This document shows positions 17,369 through 26,615 of a stretch of DNA of 64,000 nucleotides, one piece after another. Location: contig JAFEBI010000004.1 of NCBI GenBank assembly GCA_018242725.1, positions 1 to 64,000 of the forward strand, given 5' to 3'. Under the pieces are notes generated by a model, which worked only from the letters and a program-made list of their open reading frames with translations, did not search any database and was not told the DNA's origin. Position numbers and translations under genes: made by a program. Positions within the stretch are counted from its first letter, which is position 1. The number at the start of each line of letters is the position of its first letter. Origin of the DNA: Nitrospira sp. GTDB lineage: Bacteria; Nitrospirota; Nitrospiria; Nitrospirales; Nitrospiraceae.

Positions 17369-18766
17369 ATGTTCAGACCCATTCCAGAAACGACCTTCTT
17401 CCGAAAAATTCCCTACCGGTTGATCGCGTCCGTGCTCCTACTCCTCGCCTTGGTCGTGTCCGTCATGTTGCTCATCAGTCTCGAACGAGAAAAGCTCTTG
17501 ATCCGAGGGTTCATCGATGGAGCAAAGGCTCCGACGGACCTCTTCCATGCTCTCTGGCAGTCGCAAAAGGATCTGATCGCGGAGGCCCTCCTCGTCTTCT
17601 TAGTCAGCGCGATCGGGATCGTGGCAGTCATGACGTTTCTCCACTCCGATACCACCCGAAGAACCTTGGAAGAAGTCAAGGGACTGGCACGGAACATTCT
17701 CCAGAGCATTCCCACCGGGGTGTTCACGGTTAATCAGGAAGGACTCGTCAGCGCGATGAATCCGGCCGCTGAGGTGGTGTTGAATCGCACCTCGTCCGAG
17801 ATACTCGGCAACAGATACGAGACCGTATTCCCCGAAGCGGACCCGATCCGACGGACTCTCGACGAAGCGTTGAGAGCGCACCGTCACCTGAGTCAGAAAG
17901 ACCTCCTCTACGAATGCAAGGGGCTACCCCCGAGGACCATTCGCGTGAGTACTGCGGAACTAACCGGGGATGATAAGAAAACCGTTGGCGTGATCCTACA
18001 GGTTCAGGATGTCACCGACTGGCTCGGCCTTGAGCAGCGAGTCCGTGCCGCGGAAAAGTTGGCGGCGTTGCATACGCTGTCCGCAGGGGTCGCGCATGAA
18101 CTGCGCAATCCTTTAAGTGCCATGGATTTGAATTTGCACTTGCTGGAGGAAGAGCTCAAAGAGAGCGGCGCGCTAGGGAAACGAGGCTGGCAATACCTCC
18201 ACGTCGTGAACGCAGAATGCCGCCGTCTATCAGGGATTCTGGACAATTTCATGAAGTTCGCGCGCCCAGGGGTGGTAGGCCTACACGATATCAACGTCCA
18301 GACGCTGATCGAGCATATCATGGCGTTGATGCAGTTCGAGGCAGAAGAGCGTCACGTTCAGCTTGAACATACCGTAGGAAACGACGTGCCTACGGTGCGA
18401 GGCGACGAGACTCACATCAGCCAGGTCTTGGTCAATATCATCGTGAATGCCTTCCATGCCATGCCGGACGGCGGGCTCTGTCGGATTTCAGTGGTGGAGC
18501 GGACGGTTGACGAGAAACCATGGGTGGAAATCGCCGTGGAAGACAGCGGCGTGGGAATTCCTCAGGAAGAACTTCCCCGATTATTTGAACCATTTTACAC
18601 AACCAAGTCGAACGGGACCGGACTCGGTCTGGCCGTCGCGTACCGGATCATGCAGGATCACGGCGGCACGATTGAAGTATCAAGTGTACCTGGAAGCGGA
18701 ACGAGGGTGGTGACACGCTTTCCCGCGGCAAGTGCTCACCCCAACCACATTAGCATGGAATCATGA
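17369..18766 (+). CDS. NtrB/ZraS-like sensor histidine kinase
   Basis: 465 residues from the ATG at 17369; the frame is open back to 17138, but this start puts a membrane helix (about 17-37) near the N-terminus. A second helix lies at about 71-91, giving a short periplasmic sensor loop of about 33 residues. A PAS domain (about 105-220) precedes the dimerisation box AGVAHELRNPLS with His243, then the ATP-binding domain with NIIVNAFHAMPDGG, DSGVGI and GTGLGLAVAYRI. It phosphorylates the NtrC-like regulator whose ATG overlaps its stop (ATGA). The small periplasmic loop resembles envelope or metal-stress sensors. No strong ribosome site is visible, so the start is uncertain. Confidence 0.88.
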   Translation: MFRPIPETTFFRKIPYRLIASVLLLLALVVSVMLLISLEREKLLIRGFIDGAKAPTDLFHALWQSQKDLIAEALLVFLVSAIGIVAVMTFLHSDTTRRTLEEVKGLARNILQSIPTGVFTVNQEGLVSAMNPAAEVVLNRTSSEILGNRYETVFPEADPIRRTLDEALRAHRHLSQKDLLYECKGLPPRTIRVSTAELTGDDKKTVGVILQVQDVTDWLGLEQRVRAAEKLAALHTLSAGVAHELRNPLSAMDLNLHLLEEELKESGALGKRGWQYLHVVNAECRRLSGILDNFMKFARPGVVGLHDINVQTLIEHIMALMQFEAEERHVQLEHTVGNDVPTVRGDETHISQVLVNIIVNAFHAMPDGGLCRISVVERTVDEKPWVEIAVEDSGVGIPQEELPRLFEPFYTTKSNGTGLGLAVAYRIMQDHGGTIEVSSVPGSGTRVVTRFPAASAHPNHISMES

Positions 18767-20121
18767 CGCAGATCGCTCATATCCTCATCGTCGACGATGA
18801 GGTGAATATTCGTAGCGCGTTGGTGACGATGTTGGAGAAAAAGGGCTATCACGTTGCCGGACGAGGGACGGGTGAAGAAGCGTTGTGGCATCTCGAAGAA
18901 GTCCGGACGGATTTGGTGATCACCGACTTGAGGATGCCCGGAATCGGCGGAATGGAGTTCCTCCGTCGAGTAAAAAACCAATGGCCCGATACGGAAGTCG
19001 TGGTCATGACGGCATTTGGGTCGATTGATACGGCCGTGGAAGCAATGCGCCTGGGTGCCTACGACTATCTGACAAAGCCGATCAACCGAGAGCGGTTTCC
19101 GGTCGTCGTGGTAAAAGCACTCGAACGGCGTGCCTTGGCCTGTGAGAATAAACAACTGCGAGACCGCCTTACCACCAGAACGCGATTCGAGCAGATGAGC
19201 GGCGAGAGTGCGGCCATGCAACGAGTCTACAGTCTGGTGGAGATGGTGGCAGACCGCGAGGTAACGGTCTTACTCACAGGGGAAAGTGGAACCGGTAAGG
19301 AGCTGGTTGCCCGCGCAATTCATCACAAGAGCCTGAGGGCCGACGGACCGTTCATTACCGTGAATTGCGGGGCCTTACCCGAGAACCTCTTCGAGAGCGA
19401 GCTGTTCGGGTATGAAAAGGGCGCGTTCACCGGTGCTTTATCAACCAAGGCGGGACGGTTCGAACTGGCCGATGGCGGCACCCTCTTGCTGGATGAGGTG
19501 GGCGAGTTGTCTCTCAAGTCTCAAGTGGATTTTCTCCGGGTCCTGGAGACCAAGGAGTTCCGGCGATTAGGCGGCACCAAACTGATCACAGTGGATACCA
19601 GGATCATTGCCGCCACCAACCGCAACTTGAAGGAAGCCGTTACCCAGGGAGACTTTCGGGAAGATCTCTACTATCGACTGAATGTCGTGCCGCTCCATCT
19701 TCCGCCGCTTCGCGAACGAGGCGATGACATCCCGCTCCTTGTGACACGCTTCCTGGGGGAATGTTGCGAACAACATCAGCGGAAGTCCAAGGAGGTGTCA
19801 CGGGACGCCATGCGATTACTGCGGCTGTATGCCTGGCCCGGTAACATCCGCCAACTGAGGAACCTGATTGAGCGGCTGGTGGTCACCGTGCCGGACACGA
19901 CGATTCAACCAATGCACCTTCCGGAAGAAATCCAAGTCAGCAAAGATGATCGCCGCACCATGATGGTGACACTTGGAACGCCGATCGAGCAGATTGAGCA
20001 AGAGGTGATTAGTCGAACCTTGAAAGAAGTCACCAACCATCGAGAACATGCCGCAAAGCTGCTAGGGATTAGTTTGAGGACCCTCCAATACAAGATTAAA
20101 GAATACGGCATTCGTGACTGA
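18763..20121 (+). CDS. Sigma-54-dependent NtrC-family response regulator
   Basis: 452 residues. A receiver domain (phosphoacceptor Asp55 in [10 protein letters not shown]) is followed by an AAA+ sigma-54 activation domain with Walker A GESGTGKE, the GAFTGA loop that contacts sigma-54, and [12 protein letters not shown]-terminal Fis-type helix-turn-helix ([21 protein letters not shown]) ends the protein. It activates sigma-54 promoters when phosphorylated by the coupled kinase. Its targets are not evident: I found no clean -24/-12 element next to it. Confidence 0.95.
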   Translation: MTQIAHILIVDDEVNIRSALVTMLEKKGYHVAGRGTGEEALWHLEEVRTDLVITDLRMPGIGGMEFLRRVKNQWPDTEVVVMTAFGSIDTAVEAMRLGAYDYLTKPINRERFPVVVVKALERRALACENKQLRDRLTTRTRFEQMSGESAAMQRVYSLVEMVADREVTVLLTGESGTGKELVARAIHHKSLRADGPFITVNCGALPENLFESELFGYEKGAFTGALSTKAGRFELADGGTLLLDEVGELSLKSQVDFLRVLETKEFRRLGGTKLITVDTRIIAATNRNLKEAVTQGDFREDLYYRLNVVPLHLPPLRERGDDIPLLVTRFLGECCEQHQRKSKEVSRDAMRLLRLYAWPGNIRQLRNLIERLVVTVPDTTIQPMHLPEEIQVSKDDRRTMMVTLGTPIEQIEQEVISRTLKEVTNHREHAAKLLGISLRTLQYKIKEYGIRD

Positions 20122-20495
20122 TGGCTCTCACCCCAGCCGTTCCTTACCGAGCATCACCATCTCCATCTCAATGGCGATTCGTGAGTCCATATTCGATGTG
20201 ACAGACATCAGAAACCATACTATACGCGCAATAACTGCACCCCTAATCGCTCTCGAACAACGCAACTCTGCAATTCTTGCACGGAGAGGTTTTCGACCTG
20301 AGGAATACGGTCTGAACGCCTTATCGCGAAAACCATAACCCCTCGATAGATTTCATTTCTTCGCAGCAACCCTGCCCCTATTCAACGGCGGCACTGTCCC
20401 TGCAAGAGCTCCGTTGTGTGGAAATCAAACGGCGATAACGAATGGTCTCATTATGATGATCGGTAACCACCAGACAGAACATAAGAGATAGGGAT
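20122..20495 (+). other. Intergenic gap
   Basis: Nothing convincing found. A 74-codon plus frame starting at 20114 has no recognisable family pattern. Confidence 0.4.
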
Positions 20496-20786
20496 ATGCC
20501 CCTCAAGAATGAAGACGCACCAGGCGGCAGGCTACGCGCGAACCGCCAATCGACCCAAGACTGGTTCGCACAACTCCAACAGTTGTCGGACAGACTTATG
20601 CACTGTCCGACGGATAGTGCCACGCGATGCGAACTGGCGATATTGCTTGAAGACCTCGGTCAGCATGAGGAAGCGCTGGTCAATTGGAAAGTTCTTCTCA
20701 CATCCGAGCCAAACAACCTAGTGGCGCGTGAAGGGTTAGCTCGCTGTCGACGATGGATGGGCCGATCTCTTCAATCACCCCTCTAA
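20496..20786 (+). CDS. Small TPR-like protein
   Basis: 96 residues, no named family recognised. Residues about 45-90 (RCELAILLEDLGQHEEALVN, then WKVLLTSEPNNLVAREGLAR in sequence) fit one and a half tetratricopeptide repeats, with the expected small and aromatic positions and a Pro closing the helix pair. Such short TPR proteins usually act as adaptors. The N-terminal 30 residues are polar. The ribosome site (AGAGATAGGG) is weak. It stands alone between the response regulator and the Hyf-like operon. Confidence 0.6.
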   Translation: MPLKNEDAPGGRLRANRQSTQDWFAQLQQLSDRLMHCPTDSATRCELAILLEDLGQHEEALVNWKVLLTSEPNNLVAREGLARCRRWMGRSLQSPL

Positions 20787-21407
20787 GCAGTCGGGAATCA
20801 AGATTCCCGGCTGCGCCGAAGGGGCAGAGATGTATGTAGGGTTTGAACGGCATATGCAGCGGTCCTTACGGAACGCGAGCGCATGCCAGGACATGTTGAC
20901 ATGGTAGCGACGCCGTCTCTCAAGAGATCCCGGGCACTGGACTAGGTGGATCTCTCAACAGGGGCCGTTGTGACCAGTCGTGCGGGATTGCGGGAAACCT
21001 TGCGCTGTGGCCTGCTGGACTAGGCGGGCCACGTCGTATACCCACGAGACGGGCACGCATTTCTCTTTGCTGTGTACGGTCATTATTTCCTCAATGGATA
21101 TCCTGTGCACCGGCGCAGCGTCTCAGAATTGAAAGGCATACAGAACGCTGATCGTGGGAGACAGTGCCGCGCAGGCATGGCAGGCTTGGAAGACGACGTG
21201 TCGCGCAGTGCTGGCAATCGCACTGTTGCTAACCATCGGGCATATCGTGCCGGGGGCTTGAGTACAGAATTTGGAGTCCAGTGAATGATCCTATATACAA
21301 ACAGAAAAACACCGATCCCGGCATCTCATCCGATAGGAGGACTGGACCACATCCTTCTACGGACCCTTCGATAAGGTGATAGGAAGCTGGGAGGCTTAAG
21401 TCGTCGC
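20787..21407 (+). other. Intergenic region upstream of the Hyf-like operon
   Basis: About 620 bases without a supported gene. A 70-codon frame at 21072-21284 shows no family features. The operon promoter should lie here, but no consensus sigma-70 or sigma-54 element stands out by eye. Confidence 0.4.
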
Positions 21408-23435
21408 ATGCTGAATCTGTTGTGGATTCTTCTCGGCGGGTACGGAGCCGGAATACTGCTTCCCCTCTGCCTGCCGGGACGGCCCGCGTCTCAACGTCTC
21501 ACGACGAGTGTGGCCGCCATCGTGGCGACCAGTGCAGGTGTCGTTCTGGGGCTCCTCGGCCTCACGGCTTCAGAACCGGTCACGGGCTCACTCGTCTCCA
21601 CGATCCCGCTGCTCACCTTGGAGATTCGACTCGACTCGCTCGCAGCATTCTTCGTCTTCATGATCTCCGCCGTGGGTCTTGCGACGTCGATTTATGCCGT
21701 TGGGTACCTGCGGCATTCGGAGAAACGCGCATCGACCGCCGCGCTCGGAGCGCTCTTCAACGGATTTCTCCTCTGCATGACGTTGGTCATCCTAGCGGAC
21801 AACGCGTACTTCTTCTTGCTCGCTTGGGAACTCATGTCGCTGCTGTCCTATTTTCTCGTGGTCACTGAGCACGAGAAAGCGGAGGTGCGATACGCGGGAT
21901 TGTTCTACTTGGTCATGACGCATCTTGGCACTGCATTCATTGTCACGGCGTTCTTGATCTTCTTTCAGAACGCGGGGTCATTCTCCTTTGAAGCCTTTCG
22001 GCATCCAGAACACCCCCTGTCGGAGGGCATGAGAACCCTCGTGTTTCTACTGGCCTTACTGGGGTTCGGCACGAAAGCCGGCATCGTACCGCTCCATGTA
22101 TGGTTACCCTACGCGCATCCGGTGGCGCCGTCGCACGTCTCCGCCGTGATGTCCGGTGTCATGATTAAAACTGCGATCTATGGCTTGATCCGAGTATATT
22201 TCGACTTTTTCGGTGGACAATTCCCGTGGTGGTGGGGCTTCACCGTGCTGTTCCTCGGAGCGGTCTCTGCATTACTGGGCGTGATGTACGCCTTGATGGA
22301 GCATGATCTCAAAAGACTCCTCGCATTTCACAGCGTGGAAAACATCGGCATTATCCTTTTGGGCGTCGGAGCCGGCATGATCTTTCAGTCCTACGGGTTG
22401 AAGGAACTGGCCGCGCTCGGACTGCTGGCCGGACTCTACCATACGATCAATCACGCCATGTTTAAGGCCCTCCTATTCTTAGGGGCCGGCTCACTCCTCT
22501 ATGCGACACAGACGCGCAATATGGAGGAATACGGCGGCTTGCTTCGACGCATGCCTTGGACGGGGTTCTTTTTTTTGATCGGAGCCGTGTCGATTTCCGC
22601 GCTACCGCCCACGAACGGATTTGTGAGTGAGTGGCTCGTGTTTCAAACTCTGTTTTTAAGCTTTCAGATTCCAACGGTGTTTCTCAAGCTGATGCTACCG
22701 ATCGCAGCAGCGATCTTGGCCCTCACCGGCGTGCTCGCCTTGGCCTGCTTCGCCAAAGCCTTCGGAATTGCGTTTCTTGCACAGCCACGAAGTTCTCATG
22801 CACGTCATGCTGAAGAGGTTCCGGTTTCGATGCGCATTGGACAGGGCATCTTGGCCACCCTTTGTGTGGCGCTGGGCATTGCCCCAATAGTGGTGGTACC
22901 GCTATTGGACCAGGCGGTTGCTCCGCTGACAGGGAGATCGATCGCAAGCAAGATCTTGGCAATCGATGGATGGGCGCTCGCTCCGGGGAATGTCGAATTT
23001 TCCAGCCTATCCACGCCGGTACTTGCGTTGCTGCTTGTTGTGTCGGCGATGTTGGGGTTAGGACTCGCCGTCGCACTCGGTGGTCGCCTCACAATACGCC
23101 GTTCCAAATCCTGGGGCTGTGGGATCACCCTCACACCTCGGATGGAGTACACCGCAACCGGTTTTGTCCAGCCGATCAAACGCGTATTCAGCACGATCTA
23201 CCAACCGACGGTGAAGCTCGAAACGGAGTTTCTGATCGAATCACGATACTTCGCCAAACGGCGATACTTTGAATTTCATATTGAACCGATCTTTGAGAAG
23301 TATCTCTACGATCCCTTGGTGGCATTCTTGGGGACGCTGGCCGACCGCCTGAAAGTCATTCAGGCCGGCGGTCTGCATCTGTATCTGACCTATATTTTCG
23401 TCACGCTGATTGCCTTGCTGTTGCTCGCGGTGTAA
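21408..23435 (+). CDS. hyfB: Hyf/NuoL-like antiporter-type membrane subunit
   Basis: 675 residues, similar in length to E. coli HyfB. Polytopic proton-channel subunit of the Mrp/NuoL family. Landmarks include LAWELMSLLSYFLVV, GFGTKAGIVPLHVWLPYAHP, MEHDLKRLLAFHSVENIGIIL and LYHTINHAMFKALLFLGAG, which carry the conserved Glu, Lys and His residues of the proton path. About 14-16 membrane helices are expected. It is first in a six-gene run (hyfB-C-E-F-G-I order), with 3 bases to the next gene. The complex would couple redox chemistry to proton or sodium translocation. Confidence 0.92.
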   Translation: MLNLLWILLGGYGAGILLPLCLPGRPASQRLTTSVAAIVATSAGVVLGLLGLTASEPVTGSLVSTIPLLTLEIRLDSLAAFFVFMISAVGLATSIYAVGYLRHSEKRASTAALGALFNGFLLCMTLVILADNAYFFLLAWELMSLLSYFLVVTEHEKAEVRYAGLFYLVMTHLGTAFIVTAFLIFFQNAGSFSFEAFRHPEHPLSEGMRTLVFLLALLGFGTKAGIVPLHVWLPYAHPVAPSHVSAVMSGVMIKTAIYGLIRVYFDFFGGQFPWWWGFTVLFLGAVSALLGVMYALMEHDLKRLLAFHSVENIGIILLGVGAGMIFQSYGLKELAALGLLAGLYHTINHAMFKALLFLGAGSLLYATQTRNMEEYGGLLRRMPWTGFFFLIGAVSISALPPTNGFVSEWLVFQTLFLSFQIPTVFLKLMLPIAAAILALTGVLALACFAKAFGIAFLAQPRSSHARHAEEVPVSMRIGQGILATLCVALGIAPIVVVPLLDQAVAPLTGRSIASKILAIDGWALAPGNVEFSSLSTPVLALLLVVSAMLGLGLAVALGGRLTIRRSKSWGCGITLTPRMEYTATGFVQPIKRVFSTIYQPTVKLETEFLIESRYFAKRRYFEFHIEPIFEKYLYDPLVAFLGTLADRLKVIQAGGLHLYLTYIFVTLIALLLLAV

Positions 23436-23438
23436 CCG

Positions 23439-24389
23439 ATGCTCCTCACCATCGCTCTCATTGCAGCACAAACAACGGTTTTATTGGCCGTCTCGCCGTT
23501 TCTCGTAGGTCTCATTCGGAAGGTCAAAGCACGGTTGCAGTTGCGACGAGGCGCGAGCCTCATTCAGCCTTACGCTGACTTGATAAAACTCTTCCGAAAG
23601 CAGCCGGTCATCTCGACCACCACCTCATGGATCTTCACGGCGACGCCGTATATCGTTTTTGCCTCTATTTTGACTGCGGGTCTGCTGGTTCCCACATTCA
23701 TCTCGCAGACACCCATGAACTTTGCGGGAAACATCATTGTGCTGGTCTATCTCTTGGCGTTGGGCACGTTCTTCTTGATGCTCGCGGGACTCGACGCCGG
23801 ATCAGCCTTTGGCGGGATGGGCAGCAGCCGAGAAGCGATCGTGGCCTCGCTGACCGAGCCGGCCATGATTCTCGCGATCTTTGCTATTGCGCTGACCAAT
23901 GGGTCGACGAATGTGAGCACCATTGTCCATAAGACCGCGTTGATGGAAGATATCGTCACGGACCCCTCGCCCCATCTGATGGCGCTGGCAGCCCTCTTCA
24001 TCGTGGCGCTCGCCGAGACTGGACGAGTCCCGGTCGATAATCCGGCAACCCATCTGGAACTGACCATGATTCATGAAGCGATGGTCTTGGAATACTCAGG
24101 GCGTTACCTCGCGTTACTCGAATGGGCAGCAGGACTGAAACTCGCGGTGTTCCTTTCTTTGATCGCCAACGTCTTTGCGCCATGGGGCATCGCAACGACA
24201 ATCACTCCCGCCGCGATAGGAATCGGACTCCTGGCGTACGTGGTGAAGACCGCAGCACTCGCGGCATTCATCGGCGTCATTGAATGTATGTTCGCCAAAT
24301 TGCGGTTGTTCCGGGTCACGGATCTGCTGGGCGTGGCGTTCATCCTCGCGCTGCTCGGATTGCTGTTCTTTTATACTCTTCGGAGCTGA
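23439..24389 (+). CDS. hyfC: Hyf/NuoH-like membrane subunit
   Basis: 316 residues with about eight membrane helices. It belongs to the NuoH/HyfC family, the subunit linking the membrane arm to the redox module. Conserved features are RRGASLIQPYADLIKLFRK near the N-terminus, GMGSSREAIVASLTEPA, and AETGRVPVDNPATHLELTMIHEAM, where the acidic residues line the quinone-cavity/E-channel region in complex I. It lies 3 bases after hyfB and 4 before hyfE. Confidence 0.93.
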   Translation: MLLTIALIAAQTTVLLAVSPFLVGLIRKVKARLQLRRGASLIQPYADLIKLFRKQPVISTTTSWIFTATPYIVFASILTAGLLVPTFISQTPMNFAGNIIVLVYLLALGTFFLMLAGLDAGSAFGGMGSSREAIVASLTEPAMILAIFAIALTNGSTNVSTIVHKTALMEDIVTDPSPHLMALAALFIVALAETGRVPVDNPATHLELTMIHEAMVLEYSGRYLALLEWAAGLKLAVFLSLIANVFAPWGIATTITPAAIGIGLLAYVVKTAALAAFIGVIECMFAKLRLFRVTDLLGVAFILALLGLLFFYTLRS

Positions 24390-24393
24390 ACGG

Positions 24394-25059
24394 ATGCAGG
24401 GGCTTTCGTCCATTGGATCGCAACTGATCGACTTATGTTCGGCGTTGCTTCTGCTGACCTGTTTCGCGATTGTGGCGCAACGTCGTCTCTCGGCCTGCGT
24501 CGACTTGTTCGCCCTGCAGTCGGCCGTTCTCTTCGTCACTGCGGCATTGGTTGCGTATCTGACCAAAAGCCACCACATCTATATTGCGGCGGGGCTGACC
24601 GGTGTCATTAAAGTGATCGTCATTCCGCGAGTCCTCAAGAAAGTGATTGATCACCTCAACGTGAAACGGGAACTAGTCATGCACGTGAATGTGCCGACCG
24701 GACTGCTGATTTGCGGTGGACTGGTGATGCTGGCATTTTTCATCGCGCAGCCGATCATCCCGCTGGGACCGCTCCTCACGCGAGATTCTTTGGCCATTGC
24801 CCTCGCAATCGTGCTCATTGGATTGTTCACGATGATCGCGAGACAGCAGGCGGTATCCCAACTGGTGGGCTTTCTCGTCCTGGAGAACGGATTGTTTTTA
24901 GGCGCCACCGCCGCCACCTATGGCATGCCGTTGGTCGTCGAATTGGGCGTGTTTTTTGATGTACTTATTGCGACATTGATCGCGGGAATCTACACGAATC
25001 GATTGCAAGACGCATTCAACAGTGTGGATACGGACCAACTCACCATCCTGAAGGAATAA
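24394..25059 (+). CDS. hyfE: HyfE-like membrane subunit
   Basis: 221 residues starting at ATG 24394, five bases after the hyfC stop; the longer open frame upstream overlaps hyfC and has no similarity. It has about seven membrane helices. The C-terminal half (LVGFLVLENGLFLGATAATYGMP, interrupted here) contains the NuoK-like ENG motif with a membrane-embedded glutamate. HyfE/NuoK-type subunits contribute to the ion channel. No separate HyfD is encoded. Confidence 0.88.
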   Translation: MQGLSSIGSQLIDLCSALLLLTCFAIVAQRRLSACVDLFALQSAVLFVTAALVAYLTKSHHIYIAAGLTGVIKVIVIPRVLKKVIDHLNVKRELVMHVNVPTGLLICGGLVMLAFFIAQPIIPLGPLLTRDSLAIALAIVLIGLFTMIARQQAVSQLVGFLVLENGLFLGATAATYGMPLVVELGVFFDVLIATLIAGIYTNRLQDAFNSVDTDQLTILKE

Positions 25060-25073
25060 CCGAGGCCTCTGTG

Positions 25074-26609
25074 ATGATCGCACTCGTGGTTGTGGTGGTC
25101 GCCCCGCTTCTCGCGGGAGGGCTAAGCCTGGTCGTCCACCGCTCTGCATGGCTTCATAGGATCAATCTCGCGAGCATGGGCGCTCTCGTCACGGCGGAAG
25201 TGGTGATCACCCAAATCGTGCTGAGGACCGGTTCCGTAACGGCTTTGGACCAGTTGGTCTACCTCGATGCCTTGTCGACCTTCATCCTATTTATTATCGG
25301 AGTGGTCGGACTGGCCTGTTCGCTCTATATGCGTTCGTACATGGACGAACAAGTCGCGCGGGGCATGATCGCACCCGGACGCCTCAACTTGTTCTTTTTC
25401 CTCTTCCACATGTTTCTACTGGCGATGGTGGTCGCAACCATCGCGAACAGCGTCGGGGTCCAGTGGGTGGCCATTGAGGCGACGACGCTCGCGACCACCT
25501 TCCTGATTGCCTTTTGGAGACGACGAGAGTCACTGGAGGCCGGGTGGAAATACCTTATTTTATGCTCGGTCGGCATTTCGCTCGCCCTGTTCGGTGTCGT
25601 GCTGCTGTATTACTCGTCACTGCACGTGCTGAGCGATGCCGGTCAAGGATTGAACGTAACGGAGCTACTTCCAGTGGCAGATCGACTCAACCCCCAAGTC
25701 CTTAAGTTGGCATTCATCTTCATCCTGGTGGGCTATGGCACCAAGGTGGGACTCGTCCCGATGCATAGTTGGCTGCCGGATGCCTACACCGAGGCGCCGG
25801 CGCCGGTAGTGGCCATGCTCGCCGGTGTCCTTGAAGTGGTTGCCGCCTACGCAATCCTGAGGGTCAGGATGATTGTCGACCACGCCGTTCCGTTTGCTTT
25901 CGCCGGGGGACTGTTGGCGTTGCTCGGCGTTGCTTCATTGGTGACGGCGGCATTCTTCATCCTCATCCAGCACAACTATAAGCGGCTGTTTGCCTATTCC
26001 AGCATTGAGCACATGGGTATCGCTATGATTGGATTTGGGGTTGGGGGGCCGCTGGGAACCTTCGGGGGTCTGTTTCATCTCCTGAATCATGCGTTGGCGA
26101 AATCAATGGCTTTTTTTGCTTCGGGCAACATTCACCGTCGCTTTCACACCGTGGAAATCGGAAAGGTACAGGGAGTGGCCATGGCACAGCCGTGGACGGC
26201 CATGGCATTGATGATCTCGGGATTGGCGTTATCGGCGCTCCCTCCGTTCTCGGCATTCGCCAGTGAACTTCAGATTGTCACGGCCCTGGCGTCGCAAGGG
26301 GTTCCCGGAATGGAACTTGCGGGTACCACAGGCATGGTCACCGTGGCCCTATCGGACCAATTCAGCCGGATCGCTTTAGTTTCCGTGTTTCTGGTCTCCG
26401 CGGTTCTTTCGTTCGGCGGACTGCTGTATCGCATCACCGGAATGGTGTGGGGAATTCCACCGGAGGGAATTGTCCGGGGAGAAATCTGGACACTCGGTCA
26501 TCTGCCGATCATTCTCCTGGCCGGAGCCCTTGTTGGACTCAGCATGTTTCTGCCACAGCCCCTACAACAACTTTTGATACAGGCGACCACAATTCTGGTA
26601 GTTCAGTAG
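25074..26609 (+). CDS. hyfF: HyfF/NuoN-like antiporter-type membrane subunit
   Basis: 511 residues from ATG 25074 (a GTG three bases earlier is an alternative; GAGG lies 5-8 bases upstream). Second Mrp-type proton-channel subunit. Landmarks are VQWVAIEATTLATTFLIAFW, GYGTKVGLVPMHSWLPDAYT, HNYKRLFAYSSIEHMGIAMIG and LFHLLNHALAKSMAFFASGN, with the usual Glu, Lys and His pattern. The combination HyfB plus HyfF gives the complex two antiporter-like modules, as in hydrogenase-4. Confidence 0.92.
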   Translation: MIALVVVVVAPLLAGGLSLVVHRSAWLHRINLASMGALVTAEVVITQIVLRTGSVTALDQLVYLDALSTFILFIIGVVGLACSLYMRSYMDEQVARGMIAPGRLNLFFFLFHMFLLAMVVATIANSVGVQWVAIEATTLATTFLIAFWRRRESLEAGWKYLILCSVGISLALFGVVLLYYSSLHVLSDAGQGLNVTELLPVADRLNPQVLKLAFIFILVGYGTKVGLVPMHSWLPDAYTEAPAPVVAMLAGVLEVVAAYAILRVRMIVDHAVPFAFAGGLLALLGVASLVTAAFFILIQHNYKRLFAYSSIEHMGIAMIGFGVGGPLGTFGGLFHLLNHALAKSMAFFASGNIHRRFHTVEIGKVQGVAMAQPWTAMALMISGLALSALPPFSAFASELQIVTALASQGVPGMELAGTTGMVTVALSDQFSRIALVSVFLVSAVLSFGGLLYRITGMVWGIPPEGIVRGEIWTLGHLPIILLAGALVGLSMFLPQPLQQLLIQATTILVVQ

Positions 26610-26615
26610 GAGAAC